Counted from the stretch's first letter, positions 51,909-61,557 are shown. The stretch: DNA of 64,000 nucleotides from Burkholderia sp. FERM BP-3421 (GCF_028657905.1 NZ_CP117781.1:1736001-1800000); one strand, 5' to 3'. Program-made: numbers and translations. The notes: generated by a model from the letters alone, not told the origin.

Positions 51909-54380
51909 ATGAATTCGTTCATTCGCCTCCCTCCTCGCCGCGCGCCGTGGCGGATCGTCCAGCATCTCGCCGCCGCCGCGCTCGTCTCGGCCCTCGCGCC
52001 GCCCGCCGCGTGGGCCTCCCCGGACGGCACACCGTCCGCCGCCGAGCGCGCCGCGCGCCGCGCCTACGCGATCCCGGAAGGTCCGCTCGAAGCGACGCTC
52101 AACCGTTTCGGCCGCGAGGCGGGGATCCTGCTCGCGTTCTCGCGCGAACAGGCCGACGGTCTGCGCAGCCCGGGCGTGCGGGGCGAATTCGATACAGCGG
52201 CCGCGCTCGACCGGCTGTTGACCGGCACCGGCCTGATCGCGGTGCGCCAGCCCGGCGGCGGCTACACGCTGATCCGGGCCGGCGCGCCGGGGGCGACGAC
52301 GGGCGGCGTCGCCGCCGAAACCGCGCTGCCCGCGGTCGCCGTACGCGCGAGCGGGCCGCAGGCCGACAGCTATCGGCCCGCCGAAGAGGCGTCGATCACG
52401 CGCTCGGACGCGAAGCTTCTCGACACGCCCCAGGCGATCAACGTCGTCCCCGCGCAGGTGCTGCGCGACCAGCGGCCGCGCAACCTCGACGACGCGCTCG
52501 CCAACGTGAGCGGCATCACCCAGGGCAACACACTCGCGGGCACCCAGGACACGCTGATGAAGCGCGGCTTCGGGGCGAATCGCGATGGCTCGGTGATGCA
52601 GAACGGCATGCCGCTCGTGCAGGGCCGCGCGCTCAACGAGACCACCGACAGCGTCGAGGTGCTCAAGGGGCCGGCGTCGCTGCTGTACGGGATCATGGAT
52701 CCCGGCGGCGTGATCAACGTCGTCAGCAAGCAGCCGTCGCTGACCCGCTACAACGCGATCTCGGTGCTCGGCTCGACCTACGGCCATGGACGCAACGGCG
52801 CGGGCGTGACGTTCGACTCGACCGGCGCGATCGGCGACTCGCGGCTCGCGTACCGGCTCATCGTGAACCAGAGCGACGAGCCGTACTGGCGCAACTTCGG
52901 CACCAATCGCGGAACGCTCGTCGCTCCCTCGCTCGCGTGGTACGGCCGGGACACCCAGGTGTCGCTGTCCTACCAGTACCGCACATTCCTGGCGCCGTTC
53001 GATCGCGGCACCTCGCTCGATCCGCGCACCAACGCGCCCCTCGATATTCCCGCGCGCCGTCGTCTCGACGAGCCGTTCAACAATATGGAGGGAGAATCGC
53101 ACCTCGCTCAGCTGATGATCGACCACCGGATCAATCCGGACTGGTCGGTGCATCTCGGCTACAGCTACAACCGCGAGACCTACGACGCGAACCAGCTGCG
53201 CATCACCGGCATCAATCCGGGCAAGGGCACGCTCACGCGCAGCAACGACGCGACGCACGGCTCGCTCAGCACCGACAGCTACGGCATCGCGTATGCGAAC
53301 GGGAAGCTGCGCGTCGCGGGCATGGAGCACGACGTGATGGTCGGCGTCGACAGCGAGTACCGGCGCATTTATCGCGCGGACCTGCTGCGCCAGGCCGTCA
53401 AGACGCCGTTCAGCTACCTGAATCCGGTGTACGGCGGCCTGGGCGCGTCGAGCACGGTGTCGGCGGGCGACAGCGACCAGACCGACACGCTGCACGACGC
53501 CTCGTTCTTCGTGCAGGACAGCGTGAAGCTCACCGACAAGTGGATCCTGGTCGGCGGCGTGCGCTTCCTGACCTACAACCAGGTGGCGGGCCGAGGCCGG
53601 CCGTTCCAGCGCAATACCGATATCGACGGCCGCAAGTGGTTGCCGCGCGCGGGCCTCGTCTACAAGTGGAACGACGCGTTCTCGCTGTACGGCAGCTATA
53701 CACAGTCGCTGAAACCGAATTCGACGATCGCGCCGCTCGGCTCGAACACCGTGATCGACTCGGCGATGCTGCCGGAACAGTCGACGTCGTGGGAGCTGGG
53801 CGGCAAGCTCGACCTGCCGGCCGGCCTGACCGGCACGCTCGCGCTGTTCAACATCGACAAGCGCAACGTGCTCGTGTCGCAATTCAACGACGCCACCAAG
53901 CTCACCGACTGGCGCACCGCCGGCAAGGCCCGTTCGCGCGGCGTCGAACTCGACGTGTCCGGCCAGATCGGCGAACGCTGGAACGTGATCGCGAGCTACG
54001 CGTACATCGACGCCAAGACCACAGAGGATCCGCTGTACGCGGGCAACCAGCTGTGGAATGTCGCCCGGCACACGGCGTCGCTCGCGGCCGTCTACGACGT
54101 CGGCACCGTGTTCGGCGGCGACGATCTGCGGATCGGCGCGGCGGGCCGCTACGTGGGCGCGCGCCCCGGCGATTCCGCGAACAGCTTCACGCTGCCGTCC
54201 TACGTGATCGCCGATGCGTTCGCCAGCTACGACACGCGGATCGGCAAGCAGAAGCTGCAGTTCCAGCTCAACGTGAAGAACCTGTTCAACCGCACCTACT
54301 ACCCGTCGAGCGCGAACCGCTACTTCGTCGCGATCGGCGATGCGCGGCAGGTCTCGTTGCTGACGACCCTGCAGTTCTGA
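51909..54380 (+). CDS. TonB-dependent siderophore-type receptor with STN domain
   Basis: Outer-membrane receptor of 823 aa. A signal peptide (RIVQHLAAAALVSALAPPAAWA) is followed by an N-terminal STN signalling domain (AIPEGPLEATLNRFGREAGI), the plug (PQAINVVPAQVLRDQRPRNL, GSVMQNGMPLVQGRALNETT, VEVLKGPASLLYG) and a 22-strand barrel ending NLFNRTYYPSSANRYF and LLTTLQF. It resembles FoxA/FpvA-type transducers. ATGs at 51867 and 51909 are both possible; the latter gives a normal signal peptide, but neither has a clear Shine-Dalgarno. Its ligand is unknown. Confidence 0.83.
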   Translation: MNSFIRLPPRRAPWRIVQHLAAAALVSALAPPAAWASPDGTPSAAERAARRAYAIPEGPLEATLNRFGREAGILLAFSREQADGLRSPGVRGEFDTAAALDRLLTGTGLIAVRQPGGGYTLIRAGAPGATTGGVAAETALPAVAVRASGPQADSYRPAEEASITRSDAKLLDTPQAINVVPAQVLRDQRPRNLDDALANVSGITQGNTLAGTQDTLMKRGFGANRDGSVMQNGMPLVQGRALNETTDSVEVLKGPASLLYGIMDPGGVINVVSKQPSLTRYNAISVLGSTYGHGRNGAGVTFDSTGAIGDSRLAYRLIVNQSDEPYWRNFGTNRGTLVAPSLAWYGRDTQVSLSYQYRTFLAPFDRGTSLDPRTNAPLDIPARRRLDEPFNNMEGESHLAQLMIDHRINPDWSVHLGYSYNRETYDANQLRITGINPGKGTLTRSNDATHGSLSTDSYGIAYANGKLRVAGMEHDVMVGVDSEYRRIYRADLLRQAVKTPFSYLNPVYGGLGASSTVSAGDSDQTDTLHDASFFVQDSVKLTDKWILVGGVRFLTYNQVAGRGRPFQRNTDIDGRKWLPRAGLVYKWNDAFSLYGSYTQSLKPNSTIAPLGSNTVIDSAMLPEQSTSWELGGKLDLPAGLTGTLALFNIDKRNVLVSQFNDATKLTDWRTAGKARSRGVELDVSGQIGERWNVIASYAYIDAKTTEDPLYAGNQLWNVARHTASLAAVYDVGTVFGGDDLRIGAAGRYVGARPGDSANSFTLPSYVIADAFASYDTRIGKQKLQFQLNVKNLFNRTYYPSSANRYFVAIGDARQVSLLTTLQF

Positions 54381-54414
54381 GTCACCGTCCAGCGAGCCGA
54401 CCAGGAGATTTACC

Positions 54415-55161
54415 ATGTCCGATCATTTCCGTTCCTTCAAACCCTTGCGGCGCGCCTTGCTGCGCGCGGCCGCCGGCGCGGCGCTCGCGTTCCCGGCTGC
54501 GCTGCCGCCGGTATACGCGCAGACGCCCGCGCAGCCCGGCGCCGGCAAGCGCGTCGTGATGCTCGTGCAACTGCACGGTCCCGACCTGAAAGTCGACGCG
54601 CGCGCGCAGGCGCATCTGGCGGCGCGCGGCTACGTGGTGCGCCTCGTCGACGAGGCGCAGCCGGTCGAGGCCGCCGCCGATGCCGATCTCGTCATCATTT
54701 CGTCGACCGTCGCGTCGAAGCACGTCGCGAGCGGCTGGCGCACGCTCGCGAAGCCGCTCGTCACCTGGGAAAACGACCTGCTCGACGATCTCGCGATGAC
54801 CGGCAAGCGGCACGACGCCGATTTCGGCGAGACCGGGAAGGAGCGTTACCTGTGGATCGTCAACGCGCCGCATCCGATCGCGGCCGGGCTGCGCGCGGGC
54901 GCGACCAACGTGTACGGCCGCCAGGCGAGCATGAGCTGGGGCAAGCCGGGGCTCGGCGCGTCGATCATCGCGACCGTCTACGGGCAGCCGGAGAAGGCCG
55001 CGATCTTCGCCTACGAGACCGGCGCGACGATGGACTACGAATCGCTCGCGCCCGCGCGCCGGGTGATGCTGTTCCTGAACAACACGACGTTCGAGAACCT
55101 GTCGGCGGACGGCCTCATGCTGTTCGACGGCGCGGTGGACTGGGCGGCCGGGCTGCGCTGA
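54415..55161 (+). CDS. Exported protein with ThuA/glutamine-amidotransferase-like fold
   Basis: Protein of 248 aa with a signal peptide (RALLRAAAGAALAFPAALPPVYA) and a beta-alpha fold suggesting ThuA-like or class I glutamine amidotransferase-like topology: GKRVVMLVQLHGPD, ADADLVIISSTVASKHV, LVTWENDLLDDLAMTG, IAAGLRAGATNVYG and AARRVMLFLNNTTF-like segments. No catalytic triad is evident. It follows the receptor by 34 bp with an AGGAGAT Shine-Dalgarno, so it belongs to the same operon. Its function is not known to me; association with TonB receptors suggests periplasmic ligand handling. Confidence 0.6.
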   Translation: MSDHFRSFKPLRRALLRAAAGAALAFPAALPPVYAQTPAQPGAGKRVVMLVQLHGPDLKVDARAQAHLAARGYVVRLVDEAQPVEAAADADLVIISSTVASKHVASGWRTLAKPLVTWENDLLDDLAMTGKRHDADFGETGKERYLWIVNAPHPIAAGLRAGATNVYGRQASMSWGKPGLGASIIATVYGQPEKAAIFAYETGATMDYESLAPARRVMLFLNNTTFENLSADGLMLFDGAVDWAAGLR

Positions 55162-55173
55162 GCGGCGCGCCGC

Positions 55174-56145
55174 TCAACCCGCGCGCCGCGGTGCGCGGGT
55201 GGGCTGGGCGAGCGAGCCGAGCGCGAGGACCGCGAAGATCAGCACGCCGGTGGCGACCTGCTGCCAGTAGAAGTTCCAGCCGATCAGCAACAGGCCGTTC
55301 GCGGCGAAGGCGAGCAGCAGCACGCCGACGAGCGTGCCGCCGACATTGGGCCGCGCCTGCCTGGACAGCGTCGCGCCGATGAATACCGCGCCGATCGCAT
55401 TGAGCAGATAGGCATTGCCGGCGAGCGGCGCATAGGCGCGCACGGTCGACGACAGCACGATCCCGGCCACCCCGTCGATCAGTGCGCTCGCAACCAGCAC
55501 GGCGGCCGTGACCGCGCCGACCGGCAGGCCCGAGTAGCGGGCGACGCCCGGCGCGGCGCCGAGCGCCGCGACCGCGCGTCCGAAGCGCGTATGCGCGAGC
55601 GCGACGTAGAGCGCCAGCGCGAGGCCCGCGACGATCCACAGCGGCGCGGCGACGCCGGCCGCGCCGCCATGCGCGAGCGTGTCGAAAACGGGGGGCAGCG
55701 CGACGCTCAGCAGGTAGATCGGCTGGCCGCCGTCGGTCGCGAGTTGCTGAATCGTCTGGCCGATGAACAGCGTGCCCAGGGTGGCGAGAAACGGTGCGAT
55801 GCCGAGCCGCGCAACCAGCACGCTGTTGAATGCACCGACCGCGAGCGCGGCCGCGAGCCCGGCGCAGGCGGCGGGCGCGACGCCCAGGCCGTGCGCGAGC
55901 GCGACGACGAACGCGAGGCCCGCGACATCGATCGAGGTGCCGAGCGAGAGGTCGATCGCCCCGATCGACAAGGCGAGCGTCATGCCGAGCGCCGCGATCG
56001 CGAGCAGGGCGACGTTGTCGACCAGCACCCGCTCGATGTTGGCGAGCGTCGCAAACCCGGGCGCCGTCGCGGCAAAACCCGCGAGCACGATGAACAGCGC
56101 GCCGAGCACCGCGAAGCGGCGCGACTGCGCGAACCAGTCAGCCAT
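55174..56145 (-). CDS. Sugar-type ABC transporter permease 2
   Basis: RbsC/BPD_transp_2-family permease of 323 aa with about ten hydrophobic segments (FAVLGALFIVLAGFAATAPG, NVALLAIAALGMTLALSIGA, LSLGTSIDVAGLAFVVALA, and the loop IGAVFIGATLSRQARPNVGG). I start it at the ATG 56145, where GGGAGGAAG is well placed; an ATG at 56163 lies within the Shine-Dalgarno region. It overlaps the other permease gene by 8 bp and ends the minus-strand unit, convergent with the ThuA-like gene. Confidence 0.83.
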   Translation of the reverse strand: MADWFAQSRRFAVLGALFIVLAGFAATAPGFATLANIERVLVDNVALLAIAALGMTLALSIGAIDLSLGTSIDVAGLAFVVALAHGLGVAPAACAGLAAALAVGAFNSVLVARLGIAPFLATLGTLFIGQTIQQLATDGGQPIYLLSVALPPVFDTLAHGGAAGVAAPLWIVAGLALALYVALAHTRFGRAVAALGAAPGVARYSGLPVGAVTAAVLVASALIDGVAGIVLSSTVRAYAPLAGNAYLLNAIGAVFIGATLSRQARPNVGGTLVGVLLLAFAANGLLLIGWNFYWQQVATGVLIFAVLALGSLAQPTRAPRRAG

Positions 56146-57151
56146 CGGCTCTTCCTCCCGCATGACGCCGCCGCATGAATGCGGTGGCGGCGACGACGAA
56201 CAGGATCAGTGCCCCCTCGACCCCGTTGACCCAATAGCTCGACAGGTTGTTCAGCTGGAAACCGTTGACCAGCATGCCGACGAACAGCACGGCGACCAGC
56301 GTGCCCGGGATCGTCGGCACGAAGCGTCGCAAAAACACCGCGCCGAGCAGCACGGCAGCGACGACGGGCAGCAGGTTGTCGCCGGAACCGGGGGCGCTGC
56401 CGCTCAGGAGGGCCCCCGAAGCGAGCGCGGCGAAGGCCGCCGCGATGCCGCTCGCCACATAGCTGGCGGCAATCCGGCGCGCAGCCGGGATGCCCGCCGC
56501 CGCCGCGGCCGCGCGGTGCGCGCCGACGGCTCGCAGGTGCAGCCCCCACGGCGTGCGGTGCACGGCGACGCCGAGCACCGCGGCCGCGGCGAGCAGCGCG
56601 CAACCGATGCGCGGCACGCCGAACGGCCCGTCTTCGAGCAAGGCGCCGAGCAGGGGGCTGGCGGCTTCCACGGCGGTGTTCTGCGTCAACACCAGTTCGA
56701 GACCCGCGCACAGGTTCATCGTCGTCAGCGTGGCGAGCAGGGGGAGGATCCGCAGCCGCGTGACGGCCCACGCGTTGAGCGCGCCCACCGCCGCGCCCGC
56801 GCCGAAGGTCAGCGCGCAGGCGAGCGCATCGCCGAGCCCCGCGCGCGTCGCGACCGCGAATACGGCCGCGCACCAGCCGAGGTTGGCCGCGATCGACAGG
56901 TCGAGCCCGCCGGTGATCGCATCGTCGCCGCCGCCGATCATCACGATGGTCAGGCCGAGCGCCAGTAGCCCGGTCACGGCGCTCTGCTGCAGCACATTGC
57001 CGAGGTTCGCGAGCGTCAGGAACAGCGGCGAGCCGAGCGCGAAGCCGGCGCAGACGAGTGCGACGGCAAGCCACGCGCCCTGCCTGAGCCAGGCGCGCGC
57101 CCGAAGGGGCATCGGTGGCGCGCCGAGGGGCGTGTCCGGTACCGCGTTCAT
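56138..57151 (-). CDS. Sugar-type ABC transporter permease 1
   Basis: RbsC/BPD_transp_2-family permease of 337 aa with about ten membrane segments (QGAWLAVALVCAGFALGSPL, LLALGLTIVMIGGGDDAITG, DLSIAANLGWCAAVF, and the conserved VAAVLLGAVFLRRFVPTIPG). The GGDDAITGGLDLS block is the CUT2-type permease signature. Its start at 57151 overlaps the ATPase stop (ATGA). Together with the second permease it would make a heterodimeric channel, unlike the homodimer of RbsC. Confidence 0.83.
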   Translation of the reverse strand: MNAVPDTPLGAPPMPLRARAWLRQGAWLAVALVCAGFALGSPLFLTLANLGNVLQQSAVTGLLALGLTIVMIGGGDDAITGGLDLSIAANLGWCAAVFAVATRAGLGDALACALTFGAGAAVGALNAWAVTRLRILPLLATLTTMNLCAGLELVLTQNTAVEAASPLLGALLEDGPFGVPRIGCALLAAAAVLGVAVHRTPWGLHLRAVGAHRAAAAAAGIPAARRIAASYVASGIAAAFAALASGALLSGSAPGSGDNLLPVVAAVLLGAVFLRRFVPTIPGTLVAVLFVGMLVNGFQLNNLSSYWVNGVEGALILFVVAATAFMRRRHAGGRADG

Positions 57152-58701
57152 GCCGGCACGCCATCGGGCGGGTGCGGCGCGCGGGCGCCGGTGGTCCACG
57201 CGAGCAAGGTCGCGGCGTCGGTGCGCGCGGACGGGCAGGCGGCGACGATCCGGCCGCGCGCCATCACGAGCACCCGGTCGGTGAGCGCGAGCAGCTCGTC
57301 GAGATCGCTCGACAGCACGAGTATCGCCGCGCCGGTCCGTGCGAGTTCATCGACGAGCAGGTAGATCTGCGCTTTCGCGGCGACGTCGACGCCGACCGTC
57401 GGCTCGTCCAGCAGATAGATCGTCGACGCGCGGCTCAGCCATTTGGCGAGCGAGACTTTTTGCTGGTTGCCGCCCGACAGGAAACGCACCGCGCGCTCCG
57501 GATCGGCGGGGCGGATGTCGAGACGCCGGATCAGCGCCCGTGCCGCGGTGGTTTCATCGCGGCGGCGGATCAGGCCGACGCGGGCGAAGCGCGACAGGTT
57601 GGCCAGCAGAGCGTTCTCGCGCACGCTCAGCGTCGCCGCGACGCCATGCGCGTGCCGGTTCTCCGGCACGAGCGCGACGCCGTGCCGGACCGCGTCGCGC
57701 GGGCGCCGGAGACGGACGGCGCGGCCCGCGATCGACAGGCTGCCCTCGGTGGCCGGCTCGATGCCGAACAGCGCGCGCACCAGCGCTTTCGCGCCGGAGC
57801 CCAGCGCGCCCGTTACGCCGACGATTTCGCCGCGCCGCACCTCGAACGACAGCGGTCCGAAATGTCCCGGCCGAGCGAGGCCGCGCGCGGCCAGCACGAT
57901 CTCGCCGTGGCGGCGCGGCGTCGTGACCGCACGGCCGCGCGCGGCGTCGCCGACCATCGCCGCGACCAGCGCGGCGGCCGGCGTGGCGCGCGCATCGAAG
58001 GTGGCGATGTCGAGGCCGTCCCGCAGCACCGTCACGCGGTCGCACACGGCGGCGATCTCGGCCAGGTAATGCGAGACGTAGAGCACCGTCACGCCGTCGT
58101 CGCGCAGCCGTTCGATCGTGCGCAGCAGCCGGTCGATCTCGCCCGACACGAGCGCGGCGGTCGGTTCGTCGAACACCAGGATCGACTTGCGCCGGATCAG
58201 CGCGCTCGTGATCTGCACGATCTGCTGTTCGGCGACGCTCAACTCGCCGATCAGGCGGTCGGGCGGCAGATCGATCGCGAACTGTTCGTGCAGACGGGCG
58301 CGGCATTCGCGCCGCATCCGCTTCAAGTCGAGCGGCAGCAACGCGCGCAGCAGGTCGGGGCCGCGGCCGAAGGTCGGCGGCTGCGCGAGGAACAGCGCCT
58401 CGGCGACCGTGAGCGTTCTCGGCAGCAGACGCTCCTGATGGATGAAACCGATTCCGGCCGTCCGCAGCGGCGTGGCGGGATCGGCCCGCTGTGGGGCGCC
58501 GTCGATCGCGATCGTGCCCGCGTCGGGCGCGTACAGGCCGGCGAGGATCTTGATGAGCGTCGACTTGCCCGCGCCGTTCTGGCCCACGAGACCGTGCACG
58601 GCGCCGCGCGCGACGTCGAGCGACGCGCCGCGCAGCGCGGTCACGCCGTCGAAGCGCTTCACGATCCCGTGCAGCGTGAGCGCGGAGGCGCCGCGCGTCA
58701 T
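57148..58701 (-). CDS. Sugar-type ABC transporter ATPase (two nucleotide-binding domains)
   Basis: ATPase of 517 aa with two ABC modules. The first has Walker A GQNGAGKSTLIKIL (near residue 39), signature LSVAEQQIVQI and Walker B ILVFDEPTAAL. The second has degenerate Walker A GALGSGAKALVRAL, signature LSGGNQQKVSLAKWL and IYLLDEPTVGVD. This matches RbsA/MglA. The N-terminal Walker A is canonical and the second degenerate, as in that family. It is coupled by overlaps to the binding-protein and permease genes. Confidence 0.88.
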   Translation of the reverse strand: MTRGASALTLHGIVKRFDGVTALRGASLDVARGAVHGLVGQNGAGKSTLIKILAGLYAPDAGTIAIDGAPQRADPATPLRTAGIGFIHQERLLPRTLTVAEALFLAQPPTFGRGPDLLRALLPLDLKRMRRECRARLHEQFAIDLPPDRLIGELSVAEQQIVQITSALIRRKSILVFDEPTAALVSGEIDRLLRTIERLRDDGVTVLYVSHYLAEIAAVCDRVTVLRDGLDIATFDARATPAAALVAAMVGDAARGRAVTTPRRHGEIVLAARGLARPGHFGPLSFEVRRGEIVGVTGALGSGAKALVRALFGIEPATEGSLSIAGRAVRLRRPRDAVRHGVALVPENRHAHGVAATLSVRENALLANLSRFARVGLIRRRDETTAARALIRRLDIRPADPERAVRFLSGGNQQKVSLAKWLSRASTIYLLDEPTVGVDVAAKAQIYLLVDELARTGAAILVLSSDLDELLALTDRVLVMARGRIVAACPSARTDAATLLAWTTGARAPHPPDGVPA

Positions 58702-59741
58702 GCGCGGGCGGTCCCGGGGAGGACGGCCGCGTTCGCGTGCTGCCCGAGCGTCTGTTGCGCGACGCCGGCGTTGTCCTTGGTCACGAGCACCGACGGCACA
58801 TAGGTGTAGGCGGGCAGCGCGCGCTCGCCGGCCAGGTAGCGGGCGACATTGCGCGCGGCGGTCTGGCCGATCAGCGCCGGCTGTTGCGCGACCACGGCGG
58901 CCGCGCTCGACTTCGGATCCTTGACGAGCGCCACGGCGTCGGGGCTGCCGTCGACCGCGTAGGTGCGGATCTCGCGCCGGCCCGCCGCGTCGACCGCCTG
59001 TGTCGCGCCGACCTGCGGCACATCCCACGCGGCCCAGATCGCCGAGATCGATCCTTTCGGGTATTTCTGCAGCAACTGGCTGATCTGCGCGTAGGCGTTC
59101 TGCACCGTGTTCGGGATCACGTCGCGCAGCTCCGGTTCCAGGATGCGCACCTTCGGATACCACTTCAGCACGGCCTTCAGCTGGTCGTAGCGAATCGCGC
59201 AGACCGGTACGCCGTAGAAGCCGTTGAACACGAGGAGGTTGCCTTCGCCGCGCATGTCGTTGACGAGCTGGAGCGCCAGCTGCGAACCGATCAGGAAGTT
59301 GTCCGACGTGACGACGTTCAGGCTCGAAGGCGAGGCGGTATCGATCGTGAAGAGCGGGATGCCGGCCTGGCGGATTTTCCGGAGCCAGGGTTCGAGCACC
59401 GAAGCCGTGCCGAGCTGCTCGATGATGGCGTCGGGTTTCTGTGCGATGAGCGTCTGGATCTGCGCGATCTGGCGGCTGTCGCTGCGCCCGGCATCGAGCG
59501 CGATCGGCGTGCCGCCGAGCCGCCTCACTTCGTCGATCGCGCCCTGGTAGGCCTTGAGGTCCCAGTAATGATCGGTGCCCACCGCGCTGATGCCGATCCG
59601 CTTGCCCTTGAGCGAAGGCGGCGCGGTGCCGGCGGCGGCATCGGCGCGCGCGCTGCCCGGGCGGCCCAGCCCGGCGGCGAGCGCGGCGGCGCCCAGCGCG
59701 ATGAACTGGCGGCGGTCGAGGATAGGCGGGGCAGCGATCAT
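58698..59741 (-). CDS. Periplasmic sugar-binding protein of the ABC importer, Tat-type leader
   Basis: Periplasmic-binding-protein-like protein of 347 aa related to the RbsB family. The N-terminus LDRRQFIALGAAALAAGLGR carries a twin-arginine motif followed by a hydrophobic stretch, so export may be by Tat. Later features are GKRIGISAVGTDHYWDLKAY, QIAQIQTLIAQKPDAIIEQL, TIDTASPSSLNVVTSDNF, IWAAWDVPQVGATQAVDAAG and AYTYVPSVLVTKDNAG. It is the first gene of the unit; the ATPase start overlaps its stop. The ligand is unknown; a sugar or small polar compound is the usual class. Confidence 0.83.
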   Translation of the reverse strand: MIAAPPILDRRQFIALGAAALAAGLGRPGSARADAAAGTAPPSLKGKRIGISAVGTDHYWDLKAYQGAIDEVRRLGGTPIALDAGRSDSRQIAQIQTLIAQKPDAIIEQLGTASVLEPWLRKIRQAGIPLFTIDTASPSSLNVVTSDNFLIGSQLALQLVNDMRGEGNLLVFNGFYGVPVCAIRYDQLKAVLKWYPKVRILEPELRDVIPNTVQNAYAQISQLLQKYPKGSISAIWAAWDVPQVGATQAVDAAGRREIRTYAVDGSPDAVALVKDPKSSAAAVVAQQPALIGQTAARNVARYLAGERALPAYTYVPSVLVTKDNAGVAQQTLGQHANAAVLPGTARA

Positions 59742-60346
59742 GGCGGGAGACGAAGCGAGGAAGCCGGCGTTGGACGAGCGATCACTGTATGCAACCCGGG
59801 CCGGGAACGGAACGATCGATTCGCGCTTTGGTTATGCGCCGGGCGCACATGGCGAAACGGGACCGGCTGCGCGACGGGGGCGTTCATGCGTCGCGTGTTG
59901 CATCGAAATCGTCATGAAAATGAAAGAATGTAATGATCGGGTTTAACCCTCGACCGGGGAAAGATGGATTTCCTTTATGCGTAAATTTGCGTAATGTGGA
60001 GTAACAAAATGTTGAATGTTTTGAGCGGTTTATTCACTGTTCGACAAATGGAAAGGGTAATCGGCGCACGCGCCGAAATAATCGACGGCCAGCGGGGGCG
60101 GGCCTGGAAGGGTAGCGAAGACGGGGGAGCCGAGTGGAACGGGCGCGCAGGCCGGTGCGCGCCCGGCGGGACGGGAAGTTTGAAAAATATCCGGGTTGAA
60201 AGCCGGAAATAGAATGGCAAAAGGCGGCCGGGGTTTTGATGTCGGGATACTGCATCCGGCTATTGGCATGAGTCGACGCTTTGAATGCGCGCGGATGGCC
60301 CTTCGGGTCATCCGCGTTCATCCGGCACCGCAGGGGGATCGTGGTC
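59742..60346. other. Intergenic region between the ABC operon and the methyltransferase-like gene
   Basis: About 600 bases. An AT-rich patch lies at about 59920-60060 and probably holds the ABC-operon promoter (minus strand). A strong GC inverted repeat, GGGCGCGC (60141-60148) with GCGCGCCC (60157-60164), may form a hairpin. A 72-codon frame at 59994-60212 has no family resemblance or usable start. I see no RNA gene. Confidence 0.4.
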
Positions 60347-61060
60347 ATGACACCGGTCAGCGAACACGAGGTAATCACGAGTGCTCCGCGCGTGGGAGGT
60401 CAGTCCATCGCGCGCGCGCGGCCGATCGCGCCGACAGTGCCCGAGAACTGGTTCAGCGTCAGCGTCGAAGTCGCGGCGCGCGTGGCGGCCGGGCTTGCGC
60501 TCGGCATATTCGGCTATGCCGCGTACATCGAATGGATCGCCGATCCGTCGCGCATCACGCTGGTGCTGCTGGTGATCACGGCGGCGCTGAGCGTGGGCCT
60601 GTCCTTATTCTCGAAGGTGCCGACCAAGCGGGACTGGAGCCCGTTCGCCGTTTTCTTTTCGGTCGCCGGCACGTTCTACTATCTGCTGTTCCAACTGTCG
60701 GCCAGCCAGAAAATCATCCCGGAAGACATTGCCGCCTCGATCCAGGTTGTCGGGCTCGCCTGGCAATTGTTCGCGAAGCTGTCGTTGCGGCGCTCGTTCG
60801 GCATTCTTCCCGCCAACCGCGGCGTTGTTTCGCGCGGCGCGTATCGCTTCGTCCGCCATCCGATGTACCTCGGTTACCTGATGATCGACGTCGGCTTCCT
60901 GTTGGCCAATTTCAGCGTGCAGAACGTGCTCGCGGTGTGCCTGCAGGTGTTGCTCCAGGTCGGACGGATCTATCGCGAGGAGCGGATTCTGTCGGAGGAC
61001 GGCGCTTATCTCGCCTACAAGGCCAAGGTCAGGTATCGGGTCATTCCCGGGGTGTTCTGA
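60347..61060 (+). CDS. Isoprenylcysteine carboxyl-methyltransferase-like membrane protein
   Basis: Integral membrane protein of 237 aa with five or six helices and the C-terminal ICMT/PEMT-type motif SRGAYRFVRHPMYLGYLMID, followed by REERILSEDGAYLAYKAKVRYRVIPG (core: REERIL and YKAKVRYRVIP). In this superfamily, RHPxYxG and the E-E-R motif bind S-adenosylmethionine. Bacterial members have mostly unknown lipid-like substrates. The ATG at 60347 follows AGGGGGAT; an upstream in-frame start at 60281 is not supported. Confidence 0.75.
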   Translation: MTPVSEHEVITSAPRVGGQSIARARPIAPTVPENWFSVSVEVAARVAAGLALGIFGYAAYIEWIADPSRITLVLLVITAALSVGLSLFSKVPTKRDWSPFAVFFSVAGTFYYLLFQLSASQKIIPEDIAASIQVVGLAWQLFAKLSLRRSFGILPANRGVVSRGAYRFVRHPMYLGYLMIDVGFLLANFSVQNVLAVCLQVLLQVGRIYREERILSEDGAYLAYKAKVRYRVIPGVF

Positions 61061-61176
61061 CGGTTTCGGCACTTGATGCGGTTCGCCTTCGCGAGCGGGT
61101 GTCGCGGAGCGAATGCGACCGCGTGGCGCCACGTTCCGACTGACCGCGCGCGCTCGGTGCGCGAGGGCGCCGGGTT

Positions 61177-61407
61177 TCAGTTCGCACCGAAATGGCTCAG
61201 GACCTGATAGACGAGCAGGTAGGCAAGGCCGCCGGCCAGCAGTGCGATGGGTGGAATGATGAACCATGATGGCTCCCACCTCGGCTTGCTGCCTTGTGGG
61301 CCGGATGGCGCGGGATGTGCCGGACGAGGCGGTGGCGCGGGATTGTCCTGTTGCGCCTGTTTCTCCCGAATGGCTTCGCGATACCAGTCGCGATCGTCAA
61401 GACTCAT
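61177..61407 (-). CDS. Small single-span membrane protein
   Basis: Protein of 76 aa: a charged N-terminus (MSLDDRDWYREAIREKQAQQ), a Pro-rich segment (NPAPPPRPAHPAPSGPQG) and one C-terminal membrane helix (WFIIPPIALLAGGLAYLLVY). The start at 61407 has GAGGGG upstream. Such tail-anchored Pro-rich proteins are common in Burkholderia and have no known role. It is convergent with the methyltransferase-like gene. Confidence 0.65.
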   Translation of the reverse strand: MSLDDRDWYREAIREKQAQQDNPAPPPRPAHPAPSGPQGSKPRWEPSWFIIPPIALLAGGLAYLLVYQVLSHFGAN

Positions 61408-61557
61408 GGCGGCCCCTCGGTCATTGTTGTCGCCGCAATTGTAAGCCTGCCGGGAAGGGCGACCGACGAGAAGTTCGAATAAGCACACCAACCCGAAAAG
61501 GTGATGTTTCCCGCACGGGAGCGTGCATTGCCTTGCCCCAGCCGATCGAGGTGAAAC

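Noticed and set aside
59994..60212. 72-codon frame between the ABC operon and the methyltransferase-like gene
   Set aside because: No similarity and no proper translation signal; it spans a GC hairpin.
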